Part shown: positions 8,597-16,617 of the stretch, piece after piece
Layout of the letters: every line of letters starts with the position of its first letter
How positions within the stretch are numbered: position 1 is the stretch's first letter
Source of the DNA: Devosia nanyangense
GTDB taxonomy: Bacteria; Pseudomonadota; Alphaproteobacteria; Rhizobiales; Devosiaceae
DNA: 64,000 nucleotides
Assembly: GCA_016213505.1 (NCBI GenBank)
Contig: JACRAF010000002.1
Location: 24,272-88,271, forward strand
Direction of reading: 5' to 3'
Notes under the pieces: model-generated
Told to the model about the DNA's origin: nothing
Databases searched by the model: none
Seen by the model: only the letters and a program-made list of their open reading frames with translations
Position numbers and translations under genes: made by a program

Positions 8597-10051
8597 CTAG
8601 GCGGAACCGCCTTCTTTCAGAACCGCTAACGCTTCGCGTGCGGCGTCGATCGAGGGTACATCCAGCACTTGGATTTCTACCGGCACGATGAGTTCCACGT
8701 GGTCAGTGAGGTTCTTTGCGTGGATGCGGAGCCTGACAGCGCCAGACACTGGCGGCTCCCTTTCAAGGGAAAAGTGAGCGTGGAAGGACTGCTCCTCGCG
8801 TCCGTGGCGCCAGAGGTCCGCCACCAGTTCGAGGGCCTCCACGGGATAGAAGACGCGGGAGTCCTCCCGATAGTAGAACGCCTCGGGATCGTGCTCCGGC
8901 GGTCGGAACATGCGGGGCGTACCGAGGCTCCGTACTCCCCTAAGATCATGCGTCACTTCCTTCAAGGAACGCGCCCGAGGCGGGACCGGAGCGGTGGGTA
9001 ACGCGATCGGGCTCTCCAGCGCCTCCACATCGTCGTCGTGACGCCGCTGAAGCAGGAGAGCCTTACCAAGGGCCGCCATCTCGACAAGCGCTTCTTCCGC
9101 CGGACGTGTTCCGACGTTGGACGCGACGAACTTCACGCCCAGCAGCCGCGACTTGGCGTCGAGTACATCGTGGAAGGTGTCGAATGTCCTGGCAAGGTTC
9201 TCACGCCAGCTTTGATACTCTTGGCCGTAGCCGTCGATGGCCCGCTGGCTCGGTGGCAAGTCCCCGCGATAGGCCATTCTCGAGATGAGGTCCGATATGT
9301 CGGTGCCGGATGGCGTCATGGGAGCCGCCTCGGGAGACGGCGGCGCGAACTCGCGCTTGGGAAAGGCCGCCAGCGCTTCGTCGATGAGCTGCGCTTTTTC
9401 TTCGGGGGTCAGAGGCGTGTGCCGCTTCCAGGGGAGCACGAGTTTGCTCACCTCTTCCCCGTCGCTATCAAGGCAGGCTACCTGAAACTTGGGCTCACTC
9501 GCTTTCAGACGCTGGATCTCGGCCCGCGCGGCCTTGAGCGCTTTGTCGTCCTTGCTGTCCTCGGGCGGCAGCAGCCATCCGTCTGGAATGGTGATATAGG
9601 GAACGCCAGTGGCCTGCGCCGACGCCAACGTGCCGATATCGTGACTCAGGATACGAACGTCCACTCCTGGCGTCTCCGTTCGAAGCGTCGAGGCAATGCC
9701 GACGATGCGATCGTCGACCTCACCATAGTCCAGGGGAGGTTCTAGCGCGGGATCAAGCGCGATAGCCACTTTGAGACTGAGGTTAACTTTGACGGGCTTC
9801 TCAACGACGGGCTGTGAGGCGAGGCTGCCCTTGATAATCGCCCCCAGCAACGAGTGGGCCGTGCGGGCGCGTTTGGCGCGCCGTCCATTGCCGTCACCTT
9901 TCAGATAGTCGATCTCCTTCTGCACGGGACGTGAAACGACGATGTCTATCTCATCGAAATTGCCGAGCTCCTGCCACCGGAGCTCGTGCAGGGGCGGGCA
10001 TTGTAGGAGGAGGTTGGTATCGCAAACGAGGACAATACGCTTCGAGGTCAT
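8597..10051 (-). CDS. Orphan PIN-domain protein of 484 residues
   Basis: Residues about 1-165 read as a PIN-type nuclease domain. VLVCDTNLLL holds the first acidic residue (D11), VQKEIDYLKG follows, and later come DDRIVGIAS and ILSHDIGTL with the remaining acidic positions. PIN domains are metal-dependent RNases, often toxins or RNA-processing enzymes. The remaining 320 residues are unfamiliar: a charged linker, a proline-rich part near 345-360, and a beta-rich C-terminus. No small antitoxin gene adjoins it, so it is not an ordinary VapBC pair. Base use looks less GC-rich than the core genes, and it lies in an interval that is normally empty in relatives, suggesting acquisition. RNase activity is inferred from the motifs only. 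Confidence 0.65.
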   Translation of the reverse strand: MTSKRIVLVCDTNLLLQCPPLHELRWQELGNFDEIDIVVSRPVQKEIDYLKGDGNGRRAKRARTAHSLLGAIIKGSLASQPVVEKPVKVNLSLKVAIALDPALEPPLDYGEVDDRIVGIASTLRTETPGVDVRILSHDIGTLASAQATGVPYITIPDGWLLPPEDSKDDKALKAARAEIQRLKASEPKFQVACLDSDGEEVSKLVLPWKRHTPLTPEEKAQLIDEALAAFPKREFAPPSPEAAPMTPSGTDISDLISRMAYRGDLPPSQRAIDGYGQEYQSWRENLARTFDTFHDVLDAKSRLLGVKFVASNVGTRPAEEALVEMAALGKALLLQRRHDDDVEALESPIALPTAPVPPRARSLKEVTHDLRGVRSLGTPRMFRPPEHDPEAFYYREDSRVFYPVEALELVADLWRHGREEQSFHAHFSLEREPPVSGAVRLRIHAKNLTDHVELIVPVEIQVLDVPSIDAAREALAVLKEGGSA

Positions 10052-10157
10052 ACCGTCATTCTAGCACAGAAGCGTTGCTTGTTCAGCTCGGCCCCCCCCT
10101 GACGCGGGCCAAGGGTGTCCCAGGCCTTCCGTGCTGCGCTTGTGCAGGCCGGGCGCC

Positions 10158-10416
10158 CTACCCGAACCGTCGGTCCGCCTCGTCGGCGAACGCGTCCATG
10201 ATCTGCTCCTGCTTGGCGGCGAAGGCCGGCTCGGCGACGGAGGCGATCAGCGGGTTGGAGAACTTGAAGTCGATGTCGAAGCGGATGCGGGTGCCCTCGC
10301 CTTCGGGCTCAAAACTCCATTTGCTGTCGAGATAGGCGAACGGGCCGTCGGTGGCCTTGGCGGTGATCGTCCGGTTCGCCCTGTCGAGTTCGACGCGGCT
10401 GGTGTAGGACTGCGTC
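10158..10416 (-). pseudogene. Displaced second copy of the coq10 3' end
   Basis: These 259 bases repeat the last 86 codons of the intact coq10 gene at 11647-12090, with about 14 mismatches counted by eye (about 94-95 percent identity). The stop codon is kept (FG then TAG). The copy begins inside the gene at the codons for SYTSRVEL and has no start. It abuts a methylase fragment at 10416/10417. It looks like a 3' end left behind when DNA entered the coq10 gene. Confidence 0.9.
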
Positions 10417-10548
10417 GGACTCCGGCCGGTCGTAGCGCTCGATCAGCTCGAGCCAGTCCAGGTTCTCGATTACGACGGGCGAGAGGCGCTCGTAGATTTC
10501 CTCGAGGACTGGCCCGACCTGTGTCAGGTCGAAGCGCGCCGATCGCTC
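10417..10548 (-). pseudogene. Fragment of a phage-type DNA adenine methylase (D12 class)
   Basis: The minus strand reads 44 codons whose product ends in VVIENLDWLELIERYDRPE. This resembles the segment just before the DPPY catalytic motif of phage-type adenine-N6 methylases, where RYDRPxTLFYLDPPY is typical. It is cut off by the coq10 repeat before DPPY and has an in-frame TAG at 10549-10551 on its upstream side, so it cannot be functional. It suggests the inserted DNA came from a prophage or a related element. The assignment is by recall of the family signature. Confidence 0.6.
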
Positions 10549-10649
10549 CTACTCGGAAATGTCGGGTCTCCGGCAATTGACGGCCGGACATTGTTGGAAC
10601 AAATTGCCCAGAGCGTCGCGCGGCCCACATCTTTGCATGGAGGTGCCAA

Positions 10650-11264
10650 GTGAAGTACCTGGCCTCGATCTGTCTTGCCCTACTCCTCGCAATCCCGATG
10701 ACCTCGCCGGCTTTTGTCGGAGGCTTTGCCTTGACCTTGGTCGCCGTGGGCGGGGCGCACGCGGAGCCGGTGAAACCTGGCACCGCCAAGAAGGGGTGCT
10801 CGATAGGGGTCACCGGCGCCTCCGGCGCCCAGGGGGAACTCTTATACGACGACGGCGACACCGTCACAGTGCGCAAGGCCGACGGCACGACCCAAAAGTT
10901 CAAGTGCAGCGACGGTACGTGGGTGGTGGCACTCACCGCAAATCCCTCGTCCTCGGTCACCTTTGACTTCGACTTCAAGATCGCTTTTGCGGCCACCGAG
11001 GAGGAGGTCTCTCAGGCCTGCGACGACATCAAGGGCGTTCCCATTTCCGGCGGCACCGGCTACGGTTGCTATAAGCCCAAGACCAGCGTGCTGGTTCTCT
11101 GCGCCCCGAATGGCGCGTGCACCGGCTTTAGCCCGCTGCCAATCCATGCAAAGACCCTGCGTGGCTTCCTCGGGGTGGGCAAAACGCAGGTCGAGCCCGA
11201 TGCGGGCGGCGAAGGCTCCGAGAAGGGTGGCGCGCCGCCGCCGCCGCCCGATGTCATCCTTTAG
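10650..11264 (+). CDS. Secreted cysteine-containing protein of unknown function
   Basis: The 204-residue product has a long signal peptide: a basic start, hydrophobic residues to about 33, and a likely cleavage after GGAHA near residue 37. The mature part has five cysteines, in contexts GCSIG, KCSDG, ACDD, GCYKP and LCAPNGAC (the last holding two, giving six in all). A glycine-rich, then proline-rich tail follows. This suggests a small disulfide-bonded periplasmic or exported protein. No family is recognised. The start is GTG at 10650 with GGAGG seven bases upstream. It lies between the two coq10 3' ends, in the inserted segment. Confidence 0.6.
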   Translation: MKYLASICLALLLAIPMTSPAFVGGFALTLVAVGGAHAEPVKPGTAKKGCSIGVTGASGAQGELLYDDGDTVTVRKADGTTQKFKCSDGTWVVALTANPSSSVTFDFDFKIAFAATEEEVSQACDDIKGVPISGGTGYGCYKPKTSVLVLCAPNGACTGFSPLPIHAKTLRGFLGVGKTQVEPDAGGEGSEKGGAPPPPPDVIL

Positions 11265-11646
11265 CCAGGTATGACGCTGACCTTCTGGGTTGCGCCCGGT
11301 CTAGAGGGCAACTGAAGAGCAAGAGCGCCGGCCGTTTGAAGCGGCGCGGCGGTCCCGGTTAATACCTAGCCCCGAGGGGCACTGGCGCAGGGATCAAAGC
11401 ACCCCCTCGCCGACGGCCTTGACCCAGATGGGCTAACGCTGTCGTTCTGGTTGTATTGGCGTGAATCGACCACACCGATGCACCGGCTAGATGTCCACGC
11501 ACAGCCTCCCCCGGTTCAGTTGATTCGGCCTCAATCCGGGTGGGCGCTTGCGGCCCTGTCCGGGTCCTCGGCAACAGATGAGTCCTAGTGTCCGCTTCGG
11601 GCCATGTGTGGACTGGCAAATCCGCGTTCGACTGAGCGCCAAATGG
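11265..11646. other. Intergenic stretch without a convincing gene
   Basis: This 382-base stretch lies between the secreted-protein gene and the coq10 stop. Open frames exist (for example 11359-11619 on the minus strand) but have skewed composition, no recognisable domain and no good ribosome site. No tRNA-like fold or strong terminator was seen. It is probably the other flank of the DNA inserted at coq10. Confidence 0.5.
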
Positions 11647-12090
11647 CTAACCCCCGAACCGCCGGTCCGCCTCGTCGGCGAATGCATCCATGATCTGCTC
11701 CTGCTTGGCGGCGAAGGCCGGCTCGGCGACGGAGGCGATCAGCGGGTTGGAGAACTTGAAGTCGATGTCGAAGCGGATGCGGGTGCCCTCGCCTTCCGGC
11801 TCGAACGACCATTTGCTGTCGAGATAGGCGAACGGGCCATCGACGGCCTTGGCGGTGATCGTCCGGTTCGCCCGGTCGAGTTCGACGCGGCTGGTATAGG
11901 ATTGCGTCAGCGGCCCGAACTGGATGGTCATTCTGGCGAACCGCACGTCGCCGGGCGCGCCGCTGTCGCTCTTGACCTGCATGTCCTTGCAGTTGGGGAT
12001 GAAGCGCGGATAGCTCTCGAGATCGGCCACCAGCTCGAACATCCGGTCGCACAGATGCGGGACGTGCCGGTCGAAGAACAGATCAGGCAT
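11647..12090 (-). CDS. Coq10/RatA-like START-domain protein (ubiquinone binding)
   Basis: The 147-residue single-domain SRPBCC protein is typical in length. It has the family pattern of an N-terminal strand and helix ([24 protein letters not shown]) and the late FSNPLI and F-A-x-K-Q helix. Eukaryotic homologues bind ubiquinone and help it reach the respiratory chain; the bacterial RatA homologue has also been described as a ribosome-association toxin. In this lipA-coupled position a role linked to respiration is the likelier one. Its ATG overlaps the lipA stop by 8 bases. Its last 86 codons are duplicated at 10158-10416, so this 3' end may have been supplied by inserted DNA. Confidence 0.85.
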   Translation of the reverse strand: MPDLFFDRHVPHLCDRMFELVADLESYPRFIPNCKDMQVKSDSGAPGDVRFARMTIQFGPLTQSYTSRVELDRANRTITAKAVDGPFAYLDSKWSFEPEGEGTRIRFDIDFKFSNPLIASVAEPAFAAKQEQIMDAFADEADRRFGG

Positions 12091-13024
12091 GCTTGGCGAG
12101 CCGCGCGGCCCTCAGCGCGGCGAAATCCTCGCCGGCGTGGTGGGACGACCGCGTCAGCGGGCTGGCCGAGACCAGGAGGAACCCCTTGGTGCTCGCCACC
12201 GTGGCGTAGGACTTGAACTCGTCGGGCGGCACGAAGCGGATCACCGGGTGATGCTTTTTGGTCGGCTGCAGGTACTGCCCGATGGTCAGGAAATCGACGT
12301 CGGCCGAGCGCAGATCATCCATCAGCTGCATGACCTCGTTCCGCTCCTCGCCCAGCCCGACCATGATGCCGGACTTGGTGAACATGGTGGGGTCGAGTTC
12401 CTTGACCCGCTGCAGCAGCCGGATCGAATGGAAGTAGCGGGCCCCGGGCCGGACCTTCAGGTACTTGCTCGGCACCGTTTCGAGGTTGTGGTTGAAGACA
12501 TCGGGCTTGGCCGCGACGACGATCTCGAGGGCGCCCTCCTTGCGGAGGAAATCGGGCGTCAGCACCTCGATGGTGGTTTTCGGCGTACGGGCGCGGATGG
12601 CGCGGATGACCTGCGCAAAGTGCTCGGCGCCGCCGTCCGGCAAATCGTCGCGATCGACCGAGGTGATGACGACATGCGCCAGCCCGAGTTTTTCGACCGC
12701 ATTGGCGACGTGCTCGGGTTCGAGTGGATCAAGGGCGGTCGGGAGGCCGGTGGCGACGTTGCAGAAGGCGCAGGCGCGGGTGCAGATCTCGCCCATGATC
12801 ATCATGGTCGCGTGCTTCTTGGACCAGCACTCGCCGATATTGGGGCAGCCGGCCTCCTCGCACACGGTGACGAGGTTGTTGTCGCGCACGATCTGCCGGG
12901 TTTCGTTATAGATCGGCGAGCCGGGCGCGCGGACGCGTATCCAGTCGGGCTTGCGCAGCATTTCGGTGTCGGGCCGGTTGGCCTTTTCCGGGTGCCGCGG
13001 ACGCGCATCGAGGAGGGTGACCAC
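12083..13024 (-). CDS. lipA: Lipoyl synthase LipA
   Basis: This radical SAM enzyme of 313 residues inserts two sulfur atoms into octanoyl groups on lipoyl domains. Both iron-sulfur clusters are visible: the auxiliary C-x4-C-x5-C motif in [12 protein letters not shown] and the radical [11 protein letters not shown] motif. The GTG at 13024 is chosen because the frame upstream is only a shadow of the YeaQ-type gene and the residues after GTG match LipA N-termini. It sits downstream of lpdA and the pdh genes, whose lipoyl domains are its substrates, and overlaps coq10. Confidence 0.95.
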   Translation of the reverse strand: MVTLLDARPRHPEKANRPDTEMLRKPDWIRVRAPGSPIYNETRQIVRDNNLVTVCEEAGCPNIGECWSKKHATMMIMGEICTRACAFCNVATGLPTALDPLEPEHVANAVEKLGLAHVVITSVDRDDLPDGGAEHFAQVIRAIRARTPKTTIEVLTPDFLRKEGALEIVVAAKPDVFNHNLETVPSKYLKVRPGARYFHSIRLLQRVKELDPTMFTKSGIMVGLGEERNEVMQLMDDLRSADVDFLTIGQYLQPTKKHHPVIRFVPPDEFKSYATVASTKGFLLVSASPLTRSSHHAGEDFAALRAARLAKHA

Positions 13025-13032
13025 GGGAATTC

Positions 13033-13296
13033 CTAACTGCCGGCGATGAGCCGGGCGACGAGGACGACGACGATGGCACCGACCGTCGCGGTGATCACCT
13101 GGCTGAGCCAGATGTTCTTGATCGGCAGGTTGATCCTGAGGACCGAGAACAGATAGCCGCCCACGAAGGCGCCGATCACCCCGCTGATCAGATAGGTCAG
13201 GAGACCCCCGCCGCCGACGATCCAGCTCGCCAGCCACCCGGCGATGGCGCCGATGACGAGAAACACCACCACGTGGCGCAAGGTCTCGTCGCGCAT
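13033..13296 (-). CDS. GlsB/YeaQ/YmgE-family small membrane protein
   Basis: An 87-residue protein with three glycine-rich hydrophobic segments, including [15 protein letters not shown] and a [12 protein letters not shown] helix. These are the hallmarks of the transglycosylase-associated (GlsB/YeaQ/YmgE) family of stress-induced inner-membrane proteins of unknown biochemical role. The ATG at 13296 fits the family N-terminus better than an upstream ATG at 13332. A paralogue lies at 13644-13901, with another small membrane protein between. lipA starts 8 bases downstream. Confidence 0.85.
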   Translation of the reverse strand: MRDETLRHVVVFLVIGAIAGWLASWIVGGGGLLTYLISGVIGAFVGGYLFSVLRINLPIKNIWLSQVITATVGAIVVVLVARLIAGS

Positions 13297-13386
13297 CACA
13301 TCGCCTCCATTCTGCGGTTCCGGCACACCCATATCTCTCAGCCTCTCAACTGCCCGGATGTCATATCGAGACGAAAGCGCACGGGA

Positions 13387-13632
13387 TCAAGTCTTCGCCT
13401 GCTTCTTGCGCGTGAACAGAGCCACGATGCCGGCGACGATGAGCCCGACGACCAAGCCGGGGATACTGCCCGAGAGCAGCGCCGTCCAGAACCCGGTCAT
13501 CCCGGTGACGTCCTGATCGTTGAGCGTCACGGTGGCAAGATTCGGCGCCACCAGCTCGGTGATGCCGATGCCGAGCCCCGTCAGCAGCCCTAGCCCGAAG
13601 ATGATGACAAAAGTCCAGCGTGCCGGTGTCAT
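13387..13632 (-). CDS. Small two-helix membrane protein, unknown
   Basis: The 81-residue product has two hydrophobic segments (about residues 5-28 and 48-72), a polar loop between them and a basic tail (RKKQAKT), so both ends are probably cytoplasmic. No family is recognised. It lies between two YeaQ-type genes on the same strand, 11 bases from the upstream one, which suggests co-expression in a stress-membrane cluster. Confidence 0.65.
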   Translation of the reverse strand: MTPARWTFVIIFGLGLLTGLGIGITELVAPNLATVTLNDQDVTGMTGFWTALLSGSIPGLVVGLIVAGIVALFTRKKQAKT

Positions 13633-13643
13633 GGTGATGTCCC

Positions 13644-13901
13644 CTATCTTGCGATGACGCGTGCAATGACGATGACGATGATGGCACCGATGACGGCAGT
13701 CGCCAGGTCGTTGACCCAGGCGTTGTCGATCGGCAGCGTGATGTTGGCGAGCTTCAGGACATAACCGCCGACCAGGGCGCCGATGACGCCCGTCACCAGG
13801 TGCCGGATCAACCCGTGACCACCCAGGATGAGGCTGGCGATCCAGCCGGCGACGAGCCCGGTGAGGAGGAAGATCAGCAGCGACTGGATTTCGGGTGACA
13901 T
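13644..13901 (-). CDS. GlsB/YeaQ/YmgE-family small membrane protein, second copy
   Basis: An 85-residue paralogue of the protein at 13033-13296, with the same three-helix pattern: GLVAGWIASLILGG, a GVIGALVGGYVLK segment and a final AVIGAIIVIVIARVI helix. The function of the family is unknown; members are often under general stress control. It follows lpdA by 29 bases and precedes a small membrane protein. Confidence 0.85.
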   Translation of the reverse strand: MSPEIQSLLIFLLTGLVAGWIASLILGGHGLIRHLVTGVIGALVGGYVLKLANITLPIDNAWVNDLATAVIGAIIVIVIARVIAR

Positions 13902-13930
13902 GGTCTTTCGCTCCCTGGCCGCGCTGCGGC

Positions 13931-15370
13931 CTAGATGTTCAGCGCGCGCCCATAGGCGTTGAGCACGCTCTCCTTCATCATCTCACTGAGCGTGGGATGC
14001 GGGAAGATGGTGTGCATCAGTTCTTCCTCGGTCGTTTCGAGGTTCATGGCGACGACGAAGCCCGCGATCAGTTCGGTGACTTCGGCACCGGCCATGTGGG
14101 CGCCCAGCAACTCGCCGGTCTTGGCGTCGAAGATGGTCTTGACCAGCCCCTCTGGCTCGCCCAGCGCAATCGCCTTGCCGTTGCCGATGAACGGGAATTT
14201 TCCGATTTTGATCTCGCGGCCGAGTTCCCGCGCCTTGGCCTCGGTCAGCCCGACGCTCGCCACCTGCGGCTCGCAATAGGTACAGCCGGGGATGCGGCGC
14301 TTGTCGAGGCCGTGAACCTTCATGCCGGCGATGGTCTCGACGACGATCACCGCCTCGTGCTCGGCCTTGTGGGCCAGCATGGGCGGGCCCGCGACATCGC
14401 CGATGGCCCAGACGCCGGGGACATTGGTGCGGCCGTGATCGTCGACGACGACGGCGCCGCGGTCGATCTTCACGCCGACTTTCTCGAGTCCGAGATTTTC
14501 GGTGTTGCACTGGACGCCCACCGCCGAGATCAGCCGATCGCCACTCAGTTGCTGGGTGGTGCCGTCCTTGAGCTCGACATGGGCGACGATGCCGTCCTTG
14601 GTCTTGTCGACCTTGGTCACCTTGGCTTCGGTGAGGAATTTTATGCCGCGTTTCTCGAACCGCTTCTTCACATGCGCCGCGATCTCGGCGTCTTCGACCG
14701 GCAGGATCTGCGGCAGCAGTTCGACGATGGTCACCTCGGCGCCGAGCGAGCGGTAGAACGAGGCGAACTCCATGCCGATGGCGCCCGAACCCATCACCAC
14801 CAGCGACTTGGGCATTGCGGCGGGAACCATCGATTCGAAGTAGGTCCAGATGCGATCGCCGTCGGGCTCGATGCCGGGCAGCACGCGCGGCCGCGCGCCG
14901 GTGGCGACGATGATGTTCTTGGCCTTGTAGGTGCCCGCGCCGAGGGCATTCTTGGGCGGCGGCACCTGCGGCTGCATGACCTTCTTTTTGGTCGGCGCGA
15001 CGGAAATCTCCCCGGGGCCGGTGAGCACCGCCTCGCCCCAGATGGTGTCCACCTTGTTCTTCTTCATCAGGAACTGGACGCCGTTGTTCATCTGCGCGGC
15101 GATGCCGCGCGAGCGCTTGACCGTGGCCTCGAGATCGACCCCGAACGTGTCGGCGGTCAGCCCATAATCCTTGGCGTGGACCATGTGACCGTAGATCTCG
15201 GCCGTGCGCAGCAGCGCCTTGGTCGGGATGCAGCCCCAGTTGGAGCAGATGCCGGCCATGTGCTCGCGCTCGACGATGGCGGTCCTGAGCCCCAGCTGCG
15301 CCGCGCGGATGGCGGCGGTGTAGCCGCCCGGTCCCGCGCCGATGATGATGAGATCGTAAGAGTCGGCCAT
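13931..15370 (-). CDS. lpdA: Dihydrolipoyl dehydrogenase (E3 of pyruvate dehydrogenase)
   Basis: A 479-residue FAD flavoenzyme that reoxidises dihydrolipoamide and produces NADH. It has the N-terminal GAGPGGYTAAIRAA dinucleotide fold, the redox pair in CSNWGC, the NAD fold VMGSGAIGMEFASF, a second FAD motif VWAIGD, and the interface HxxxxE region in HTIFPHPTLSE. The CSNWGCIPTKALL form rather than CLNVGC is typical of the E3 encoded with pdh in rhizobia. It closes the pdhA-pdhB-pdhC series and starts 3 bases after the GNAT stop. Confidence 0.95.
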   Translation of the reverse strand: MADSYDLIIIGAGPGGYTAAIRAAQLGLRTAIVEREHMAGICSNWGCIPTKALLRTAEIYGHMVHAKDYGLTADTFGVDLEATVKRSRGIAAQMNNGVQFLMKKNKVDTIWGEAVLTGPGEISVAPTKKKVMQPQVPPPKNALGAGTYKAKNIIVATGARPRVLPGIEPDGDRIWTYFESMVPAAMPKSLVVMGSGAIGMEFASFYRSLGAEVTIVELLPQILPVEDAEIAAHVKKRFEKRGIKFLTEAKVTKVDKTKDGIVAHVELKDGTTQQLSGDRLISAVGVQCNTENLGLEKVGVKIDRGAVVVDDHGRTNVPGVWAIGDVAGPPMLAHKAEHEAVIVVETIAGMKVHGLDKRRIPGCTYCEPQVASVGLTEAKARELGREIKIGKFPFIGNGKAIALGEPEGLVKTIFDAKTGELLGAHMAGAEVTELIAGFVVAMNLETTEEELMHTIFPHPTLSEMMKESVLNAYGRALNI

Positions 15371-15373
15371 CGA

Positions 15374-15964
15374 TTAATCCTTCACCATCAAGAGCCAATC
15401 CGCGCCGTCCGGGCCGCCGTCGGGAAACGGCACGATTGGCCGCTTGGCGCGCACGCCGAAGCCGCGCCGCTCATAGAGCCGGCGAGCACCGGCATTGACG
15501 TCCTCGACGATCAGCGCCAACCCGTGCGCGGCCGTCTCCAGCCCCCTGGCCTGGGCGACGTCGAGCAATTTCGAGCCGATGCCCCGGCCCCGCCAACCGA
15601 TGTGGACGCCGAGCATGTTGATGTACCAGCAGCCGGCGGCTTCGCCCTCGAGCTCGTAGAGCGGCACGAAGAACGGCGGTGCATCCTCCGGCGCCGGCGC
15701 CGCCTGGTCGGGCTCGCGATAGCCGAGCAGCATGCCGGCAACTTCGCCGTCGCACTCGGCCATGGTGGCGTTGCGCCAGGTGAATGGCCCGCTGGTGCGC
15801 ATCACCCGCATCCGACCGACCTCGATGGGGTCATATGTCCCCGTGGCGTCCTTGTCCTGCGCCCAACCCGAGGCGGGTCCGCCATGTGCGGCGATGTTCA
15901 CCAGCAGGGCAATCTCGCTGGCGTCGGATTTCCTGGCCGGGCGGATGGTGATCTCTCCCGTCAC
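15374..15964 (-). CDS. GNAT-family N-acetyltransferase
   Basis: The 196-residue protein has the GNAT fold. The acetyl-CoA loop is visible as HIGWRGRGIGSKLLD, followed by the IVEDVNAGARRLYERRGF segment typical of motif B. An extended central part (EDAPPFFVPLYELEGEA) may shape the substrate pocket. The substrate is unknown; proteins and small amines are both possible. It overlaps the SGNH hydrolase gene by 4 bases and is followed closely by lpdA, so it is transcribed within the pdh block. Confidence 0.85.
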   Translation of the reverse strand: MTGEITIRPARKSDASEIALLVNIAAHGGPASGWAQDKDATGTYDPIEVGRMRVMRTSGPFTWRNATMAECDGEVAGMLLGYREPDQAAPAPEDAPPFFVPLYELEGEAAGCWYINMLGVHIGWRGRGIGSKLLDVAQARGLETAAHGLALIVEDVNAGARRLYERRGFGVRAKRPIVPFPDGGPDGADWLLMVKD

Positions 15965-16617
15965 AGTCCGAGCAGTCCCTTGACCAGCGGCACCAGCCCC
16001 GCACCGATGGCGCGCGTGTTCGCCGCGTCGAGATGGACGCCGTCGCTTGCGTCAGGCTGCGCCACCTCGGACGCATCGAAGAAGGCGACGCCTTCCTCCT
16101 CGGCGCGCACCCGGTAGTAGTGCGGCAGCATTTTCGACTGATCGATCGCCGGCTGTCCGCCGAAATGCAGCAGCATCTCCGGATGCACTGTCTCGCACAG
16201 CGGCGGCGGCGCAACGATGATGATCTTGGGCAGCGCCAGCCGCTCGGCCGCGGCGTGCGCACGCACGATCTGGACCAGCCGGCGGACGCCGTAGGACGCC
16301 TCGAGCGCCGTGGCGCCAAGGAAGTGCTTGAGGTCGTTGGTGCCGAGCATGATGATGACCATGTCGAGCGGCCCGTGCGAGCGCAGCAGCGTCGGCAGGA
16401 TGCGCGCGCCGTTGCGGTCGGCGTCGGCATACCAGTCGTCATGCACGGTGGTGCGTCCGCCGAGCCCTTCGGCGATCACCCGGGCCGTGCCCACAAGCCC
16501 CGCTTCGAGCGCACCGGGCCAACGGTCCTCATGCGGGTGCCGCGCGCCGCCCGGAATGGGGTTCGCGCCGTAGGTGAGGCTGTCGCCGTAGCAGAGGATG
16601 GTTTTCATCTGGGTCAC
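15961..16617 (-). CDS. SGNH/GDSL-family hydrolase (arylesterase-like)
   Basis: The 218-residue enzyme carries all SGNH blocks: CYGDSLTYG with the serine nucleophile near residue 12, a block II glycine, [11 protein letters not shown] (block III), and the C-terminal D-x-x-H dyad in ASDGVHLD. There is no signal peptide, so it is probably a cytoplasmic esterase or lipase of unknown substrate, similar to arylesterases of this family. It overlaps pdhC and the GNAT gene by 4 bases each. This coupling to pdhC is seen in relatives and suggests a housekeeping role. Confidence 0.88.
   Translation of the reverse strand: MTQMKTILCYGDSLTYGANPIPGGARHPHEDRWPGALEAGLVGTARVIAEGLGGRTTVHDDWYADADRNGARILPTLLRSHGPLDMVIIMLGTNDLKHFLGATALEASYGVRRLVQIVRAHAAAERLALPKIIIVAPPPLCETVHPEMLLHFGGQPAIDQSKMLPHYYRVRAEEEGVAFFDASEVAQPDASDGVHLDAANTRAIGAGLVPLVKGLLGL

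Noticed and set aside
8597..10051. VapBC toxin-antitoxin module
   Set aside because: No small antitoxin gene on either side and the protein is far longer than VapC.
10247..10996. 249-codon leftward frame spanning the coq10 fragment and the secreted-protein gene
   Set aside because: It runs out of frame through both the coq10 copy and the methylase fragment and antisense to a gene with a good signal peptide and ribosome site.
11359..11619. 86-codon leftward frame in the gap before coq10
   Set aside because: No ribosome site, no similarity, composition like the surrounding noncoding DNA.
13895..16117. Open frame of 740 codons on the plus strand
   Set aside because: Runs antisense across lpdA, the GNAT gene and the SGNH gene, all of which have clear motifs; its own translation has no recognisable domain.
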